DNA of 64,000 nucleotides from Guillardia theta CCMP2712 (Eukaryota > Cryptophyceae > Pyrenomonadales > Geminigeraceae): the NCBI RefSeq assembly GCF_000315625.1, contig NW_005434591.1:221854-285853 (forward strand), written 5' to 3'. The notes beneath the pieces were generated by a model. That model saw only the letters and a list, made by a program, of their open reading frames with translations. It was not told where the DNA came from and did no database searches. The translations under genes and the position numbers were made by a program. Shown here piece by piece: positions 58,213 through 64,000 of the stretch (its first letter is position 1; each line of letters opens with the position of its first letter).

Positions 58213-59816
58213 AAGTACCAGGTTTGTGTGTTCAGCATCAGCTATTCGAGCTTGCAGGCTGCAATGGCTGGGGTTGGAGGGATTTTCTTGACCTTGCCAA
58301 CACTCACCTTGCTATCACTCCTCTTACGTATTCTAGTCATCTTGCAAGGCCCTCTATTTCCTTTAGATCTGTAAATCGTCAATTGAACCCTTTACTCATT
58401 CTTCGAATGTCGCACGCCGATGCCACTGGACTCGATCACCGATTAGTGACGGTACCAGGCTAGCATGCCGTAGCACCGGATCATTCCGGTGCGTGACGGC
58501 GATGCGCCCAACCGTGCCGTACCGTCTACGGTAGTACGGTACCGCCGTACTGCCGTAGTGAGGCTTCCTAAACCGTGACGGTGACCGTGAGTTTGTCACT
58601 GATCATCAGGATCAGCAGCTCACCGTAGTGACGCCGGGCCCGGGTGGCGAAGTTCCCGGACTGGGACTCAGGCTCCGGGAAGCCTTCAGTTGCGGCCGGG
58701 CCCCGGGCCGACTACCCGGGCATACGGTACTCGGACCGTACAGTGATCCGATCACTGTACGGTCATGGCCCTGAGTCCTACGGAGCCTGTCACGGTCCGA
58801 TCGGCGGCGCCAGGCCCGGGCCTCGGACTGAGGCCCGGCGGCCGCCCCGGGATGTGTACTTGAAAGCCTTGAAGTGTGTAGTCACTGACGTCAGTTGGTT
58901 GTTCGACTGTCGGGATCGCTCAGCCTCAACTTGTTCTCAACTTCCGATATTTGAATTAAAACACTTTTATTTTGTTCCGTTGTCTTTTCAAAGTTTCCAC
59001 GCCTATTACCCTACCACCCCTCTGAGATGACCCACCCCCATGGTGTAGAAACCCCAGATCTATACGTATATCCTCACTTGAAGGGTAGGGGTGAAGGGTT
59101 ATGGGACCCTACTGGAATACCGTTAGCAGAGCAAGGTGTGGAAGGGCAGCATGCAGAGCGAAGATTCGGAAGGGGGAGGGAGCATGGCAGGGCGACGGGG
59201 GAGGGAGAGGAGGAGCGAAGGATGTACAAGTAGAGGAAGGAGGTGTGAGAGAAGGAGGGAGGGAGGGAGGGAGGGAGCCGGGGAGGGAGGTGGGGAGAGA
59301 GAAAGAGATGGGACTCAAGCAGGATCGGGAGGGATGCGAGAGGAGGGATACAAAGAACTTGAGGAAGAATGTAGATGCGGGATAGAAGGCAAGGGAGGAG
59401 ATAAGATAAGAAGAAGTTGCACAGCAGAGGACAGAGGATGGAACAGACGAGAACAAACGATGAGAAGGAAAGCGATGATGTACAAGAGATAGAATGAGAT
59501 GTAGCGCTCTAGGAGGAAGTACAACTGTAGGGATCGGCATTCAAGCAGAAACAGTGAGAGAGGATGAGGATCTAGTAGGAAGCATACGGTCAGAAGGTTC
59601 TTACTGTTGGTCGATTGTCGAAGATGAGAACAACTCATGTATTCTCCAATCGATACATAGGACGAAATAAATGGTGTAGAAACAAGGAGACAGTTCAAAT
59701 CATTGAATGCTGGACGTGCTCTTGAACTGAGGGGGCTCGATGATAGTCCTGTTGTCTTTCTCCCGTCCCTTGTCTCTCCAAAGTCTTTCTTGAGCCAAAG
59801 GTTAGAGAAAGAGGTC
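58213..59816. other. long intergenic region with palindromic GC-rich repeat
   Basis: 58440-58860 is packed with GTACGGTAC/CCGTAC, CGGGCCCGG and GTGACGG words, forming several inverted repeats. 58990-59110 carries CCCTACCACCCC and then GGGTAGGGGTGAAGGG, a pair of opposed G-rich words. 59255-59280 is a GGGA microsatellite. No gene is supported before about 59817. The long minus-strand frame through here and beyond is composition-driven. Confidence 0.5.
58734..58764. repeat. perfect 15-bp inverted repeat with 1-nt centre
   Basis: GACCGTACAGTGATC (58734-58748), one C, then GATCACTGTACGGTC (58750-58764). Every position pairs. Part of a larger palindrome-rich element. Confidence 0.9.
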
Positions 59817-62250
59817 ATGTACAATAAGTGCCATTGTAGGACCTGTGACAGAAGTGACGATGAGAGACGCGAGGGCGCGTGGTGGCGACTCACGATGATG
59901 TTGATGCAGATGACGCCGAACGGAGATGGGTCGGTAGTTATCGCAGGGTTGGGCTTGAGGCTCTCGTCGACCCCAACTGATCCCCACCAGTCCCACCCCA
60001 AGTGCTCGAGTGCGGAGGAGGGGAGGTGCTTCGTCACTGAGCTCGTGGCGGGGGGAGCGGCTGAGCGATCCAACTTGCTCAAAGTCAACGACGAGATCCT
60101 CCATGTCGACCATGTGCCCGCCCTGGGGAGGAGCGTGGTAGGAGTCTTGCCTGCCCTCCTCCTCCTCCTCCTCCTCCTCCTCCTCCTCCTCCTCCTCCTT
60201 GCCTCCTTGTGAACTTTTTGACAGATTGAGATCAAGAACTCCATCCTCGGGGTGCCCGGGACTTCCGTTCTCATCGGGATTAGGTCTTCGTCCTTCGACC
60301 GCATGACTTCGTGTCCTAACTGATCGTGCGAGCAGGAGGAACAAAGAAGACTTCCAGCTCAGCTTCGTGCGAGGGCACACCAACAGCAAGCATGTGCGAC
60401 GTTTTCGATGGCTCTCCTTGCCCTCACTTGCTTTGCAGGGCGAGAAAGAAGCCTCCGGGACCCCCACTTCGCACCCTCCCAGCTCTGGGAATGCCACCCG
60501 ACCCACGCCCAAGGCTCTTTTCCGCAGCCCAGGTGAGAAAGTTGAGGAGGAAGAGGAGGAGAGAGGATGGTTGAAGGGCAGGGAGGAGGAGGAGGAGGAG
60601 GAGGACCATGACGAGATGGATCAGGTCTCATGCAGAAGGAGCAAAGCAGCTTCTCTCCCGTCAAGTCTTCGCTCCTGGATGCTGTGCGATCGGGGGAGAT
60701 GGACCAGGTGGCGAGGTTGGCGTCAGAAATCGCGAGGCTGGCGCAGCAGGGGAAGATGAACCAGGTCCGCGACCTCGTCCTCTCCGAGCAGGCAGACGCT
60801 CGGGACTTCACCTTCTCCCCCAAGTCCATCAGTGTGGCCCAGTCCTTCTCTCCCGGAAGCTTTGATACCTGCCAGGTCTGTCAAACAATCCCCGCTCCTC
60901 CTCCTCCTCCTCCTCCTCCTCCTCCTCCTCCTCCTCTCACCTCGTCTACACCAGGTGCCCACCCTCCTCTTCGACGGCGAGAGCCCGATGCCTACCAGCA
61001 AGGAGTCCTTCGAGGTGCGGAGGGCGAGGGAGATGGTGCAGCTCATCGAGCCCCTCATGGACCATACCGCCAACAACACGCAGCCTCCTCCCGTCGACCG
61101 CGAGATGCTGAAGAACCTCGTGCTCGACGTGGCCGAGGCTGCAGCTAACATCCAGCTGAAGGAGCCGCGGATGCTCGAGATCCCGGCCCCCTGCTACGTG
61201 CTGGGGGACATCCACGGGAACCTGCTGGACTTGACCTTCTTCCGTAGGATCCTCTGGCCGGCAGGCCCGGAGGCGCAGGGTGCGGACTTTCTGTTCCTCG
61301 GGGACTTTGTGGACCGGGGGGCGGACAGCTTGCCGGTGGTGGCGTACATGATGGCGCAGAAGGTACTGAACCCGAGGAAGTGGTGGATGATAAGGGGGAA
61401 CCACGAGACTCGGGAGGTGAACGGCAACATCAAGACGTACAGGGAGGGCTCGTTCCTCCACCAGTGCCTGAGGATCTTCGGAGACGCGGACGGACGGACG
61501 GTGTGGGAGAGCGTTAACTGCTTCTTCGACACCCTCCCCCTCGCCGCCCGCGTCGCCAACCGAGTCTTCTGCGTTCATGGTGGCATCCCCAAGGAGCTCT
61601 GCCAGCCCGGGGCGAGCCTGGAGATGGTGAACGAGACGCCCAACCCCCTCAAGCTCGTCCGGCGCGGCGACATGGTCCACTCCATGCTGTGGTCGGACCC
61701 GGTGCCGCCCGACCGGGAGACGGCGGTGGAGGTACAGCAGCAGCTGGACAGCCAGGGGTTCGGGCTGTCGTCACGAGGATGCTCGTGCTTCGGGGAGAAG
61801 ACGCTCGATATCTTCATGGAGCAGCACCGGGTGAGCTACGTGTTCCGAGGACACGAGGCGCAGCAGCACGGCATCGGGCTGTCGAGGAGCACGCGGCTAT
61901 GCACTATCTTCTCAACGAGCAAGGATCACTTCGCTCCCGAGGTCAAGACAACCTGCGGGTGCGTGCTTGTCAACAGGGATGGGATCCTTCCGATCGTGCG
62001 CGGGCAGCCGCAGCAGCCGAAGGGGAGCAAGACGTTGGGCATGCGGCAGGGGAGGCTGCCGCTACAGCAGATCGACGGGAACACTAACAGGAACAAGATG
62101 GGAGTGAAGTTGGAGGAGCTGGAAAAAAGTAAGGAAGATGCTAGATTGTTTGTGTGTTGACGTTGTTTGTTATTCTTTGAATCATCATAAAGCTTTAAAG
62201 TTGTTGTTGGTCACTTTTCTGCTGCAGGTTACGTCGGCGAGCTGGTTTGA
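59817..62250 (+). CDS. PDZ domain fused to a PPP-family Ser/Thr phosphatase
   Basis: Start uncertain: ATG 59817 or 59895. Exon 1 gives the PDZ front half (SVVIAGLGLRLSS, FVTELVAGGAAERSNLLKV, NDEILHVDHV). After a CTC-rich intron come IEIKNSILGVPGTSVLIGIR and RNKEDFQLSFVRGHTN, which complete it. A Ser/Pro linker, then SSLLDAVRSGEMDQVARLAS and QQGKMNQVRDLVLSEQ, a pair of helical repeats, follow. A further intron (60884-60955) leads to the phosphatase: GDIHGN, GDFVDRG, RGNHE, CVHGG and RGHEA provide all metal and catalytic residues of the PPP fold, with the PP1-like layout but an unusual NPRKWWMIRGNHE. The frame can stop at 62160 or splice 62129-62227 to end SYVGELV at 62250. It removes phosphate from proteins chosen by the PDZ module. 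The combination is not one I know from PP1, PP2A or PP5. Confidence 0.85.
60156..60198. repeat. (CTC)n microsatellite in a phosphatase-gene intron
   Basis: Pure CCTCCTCCT units between the two PDZ exons. A similar run is in the intron at 60896-60937. Confidence 0.9.
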
Positions 62251-63469
62251 AGCTGAGGGAGAAATCTAGCAGTTGTTCTTTTGTTGTTGTAAATACATCA
62301 TATGAAACACTTCGAATTTCTTTCCGATGCCTCACTTCTCCTCTCGTTCAACTTTCCTTGATCCTCCTCCTCTTCCTCCTCCTCCTCCTCTCGTTCATCT
62401 TGGATGTTCTCTCCTCGTATGCTCGCACCACTCTCATAAGGTCCCTTGCACCAGTTGACCTTGTGATGGTACACGAGCCTCTACCTCCATGTTTCCCTTG
62501 CTGCATTCAAAACGTTTTCACGGCAAACTTGTAATGATGTCCTCAACTCTACCGTCTGTCTCCTTCCCTCCTTCCCTCCTTCCCTCCTTCCCTCCTTCCC
62601 TCCTTCCCTTCGTTCCTCTTCTCTTACCTGCCTGCCTGCCTGCCTGCCTGCCTCCCTCCCTCCCTCGCTCCCCTCCCCCTTTCATCTCTACTGTAGCACC
62701 GCGTTGCTACCAGGATGCCGCCCAGGCAGTAGATGATGAATTTATTGACCGGAGAATAGGGAATAGGGAAGAGGGGGAGGGGGAGGGACCGGGAGGATGG
62801 AGGGGAGGGAAGGGAGGAGAGCAAATGGATAGCGTATCACATGGTTTCCGTAGGTAAGACAGTGTGAGAGAAAGGAATGAAGAGCGTGGGGGAGAAGGAG
62901 GACACAGGAAGGGAGGAGTTGAAGCCAAGGATGTAGAGGAGCAAGTTATTGTCTCTTTGTACACATGAACAGCTGAGAGTTTTAGCATGCATGTGGGATC
63001 AGGGACAGGTCAGACTTGCATGACGGTGAGAGAAAAGTTCCAATGAGACCGAGTACATAGCAGAGGATGATGAGGGGCAAGATTAAGAGAAAGATGATGA
63101 AGAGAAAGATTAAGGTGATACAAATGAATCTGAAAGAGGTAAAACATGCATTCTCTCTCACTACCCATCTTCCTCTCCCTCCCTCTCCCTATGTCCCTCA
63201 CACATTACATACACATGTTTGATCGAAGATCAGTCTTGTCAGAGGTTGCATCCTGTAAACTTATTTGAGAACAAGAGAGAGGCATTTCAATCATGGTCTA
63301 TGTCAACAACAGTGTCAAGTTCTCATACAAGTTTACTTCAAAACATCATCACCGCCATCATCTCAACCACTTCAAACATACTACATCATCCTCAATTCTA
63401 TCTCTTTGTTCTTCACTTTAATCTGATCGGTTCAGCTCTTGACCAAGAAAGCTTGAATCTTGTATCCTC
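62251..63469. other. intergenic with simple repeats
   Basis: TTCCCTCC units at 62565-62610, CTGC units at 62630-62655 and GGGAGG words at 62770-62820. Plus- and minus-strand frames here have no motif. Nothing else seen. Confidence 0.5.
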
Positions 63470-63798
63470 ATGCCTTCTGCGTGGAGTCAGACGCAGCAAT
63501 TCTTCCATCTGCTCCTCGCCTTCGCATTCATCATCGTCCTCTCCCAGGTCTCCACGGCCTGCAGCGTCTGGTGCCTGACAGGAGGAGCAGGTTGCCGGAG
63601 CAGTGGTTGCCGTCCTTGTTGCGTTTGTGGGGATGGTGGTATGGATGTAAGTGAAGTCGCTCCCTGACGGCTCCCTGACGGCTGTCAAGGTATCGCATCC
63701 TCGATCACGACGATCAGTACTACGTTGAGACGGGCAAGCGCGTGACCGACCGCGACTATGGAGACGTTCGCAGCGAAGCCGAGAGGAGGAAACTCTAA
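63470..63798 (+). CDS. 84-residue two-helix membrane microprotein
   Basis: Three exons: 63470-63547, 63582-63646, 63690-63798, with GT-AG introns of 34 and 43 nt. They join in frame to give MPSAWSQTQQFFHLLLAFAF, IIVLSQ, EEQVAGAVVAVLVAFVGMVV, WMYRILDHDDQYYVETGK and a charged tail ending SEAERRKL, stop TAA 63796-63798. Two hydrophobic helices are separated by a short EE turn, so it is either a signal peptide plus one helix or a hairpin. The soluble tail is acidic then basic with a DHDDQYY motif. No family recognised. Coherence of frame and hydrophobicity across both introns is the main evidence. Confidence 0.6.
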
Positions 63799-64000
63799 TG
63801 GTTACTCCTGCTGCAGCGAACGCTCTGGGGGTAACAGGTGGTGCAATGAGATCCGAGGAGGAGGTTTGCGGTGGGAGTGCGGAGGAGGAAACAAGCAAAC
63901 ACGTCGATATTCTTTGTGATCGAATGGAAGACGAAAGAAAGAATCAAACACAAACCAAGTCAACAAAAACTCTTCTCATCCCCACATTAGCAACTGATCG
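63799..64000. other. right window edge, nothing recognised
   Basis: Short stretch after the microprotein stop with no coding signal in view. Confidence 0.5.

Noticed and set aside
59315-60512. Long minus-strand frames
   Set aside because: They lie opposite the PDZ exons and read simple repeats (poly-Glu/Arg). The plus strand has the real domain.
60946-61680. 244-residue minus-strand frame
   Set aside because: Shadow of the phosphatase catalytic domain, whose motifs are all on the plus strand.
63413-63898. 161-residue minus-strand frame
   Set aside because: Opposite the spliced membrane microprotein. It shows no motif, whereas the plus strand gives consistent hydrophobic helices across two introns.

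Overview
This is nuclear DNA of a unicellular eukaryote. The genes are broken by many very short GT-AG introns (34 to about 100 nt). They include SF3A1, MED7, retromer VPS26, COG7 and a kinesin. There are no operons or bacterial signals, and two runs of N mark assembly gaps. Dense short introns, about 50% GC, microsatellite-filled introns and GC-rich GGCCCGGG repeats best fit a cryptophyte alga of the Guillardia type. That assignment is an inference from style and was not checked against any database.

Layout: 1-3.6 kb holds a secreted cysteine-rich protein with two fibronectin type II-like modules. 4.1-5.8 kb holds a GATA-like zinc-finger protein of unknown role. 6.7-8.7 kb holds a Crinkler/RHS-like P-loop NTPase protein with a damaged Walker A. 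8.9-13.3 kb (minus) is a PDZ/IQ scaffold. A 61-residue protein with strong codon bias lies at 15.1 kb. Two coiled-coil or cytoskeletal genes follow on the minus strand: a coiled-coil protein (15.6-18.5 kb) and a kinesin with a C-terminal PH-like domain (18.9-21.6 kb). A repeat-rich gap and a small zinc-binding candidate come next.

VPS26 (23.7-24.7 kb, minus) and COG7 (25.6-30.6 kb, plus) form a divergent pair of membrane-trafficking genes. They are followed by a large single-pass receptor-like protein (30.8-35.1 kb, minus) and a double lipase-3 protein whose second lipase lacks the serine nucleophile (35.8-39.7 kb, minus). A giant Glu/Gln-rich EF-hand and CCDC177-like protein occupies 40.3-48.0 kb and makes the top strand almost purely purine for 7 kb. 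The rest is a C2H2/RGG protein (48.7-50.0 kb), a coiled-coil protein (51.7-52.9 kb), MED7 with an Ala/Pro-rich downstream segment (53.1-55.0 kb), SF3A1 (55.9-58.2 kb), a PDZ-PPP phosphatase fusion (59.8-62.2 kb) and an 84-residue membrane microprotein (63.5-63.8 kb).

Genes do not work as a unit. Recurrent non-coding elements sit between them: G-rich GGGGTAGGG tracts just upstream of several start codons, and GC-rich palindromic repeats, one of them with a perfect 21-bp inverted repeat. Exon boundaries were read by eye from splice signals and frame continuity, so internal boundaries are approximate.
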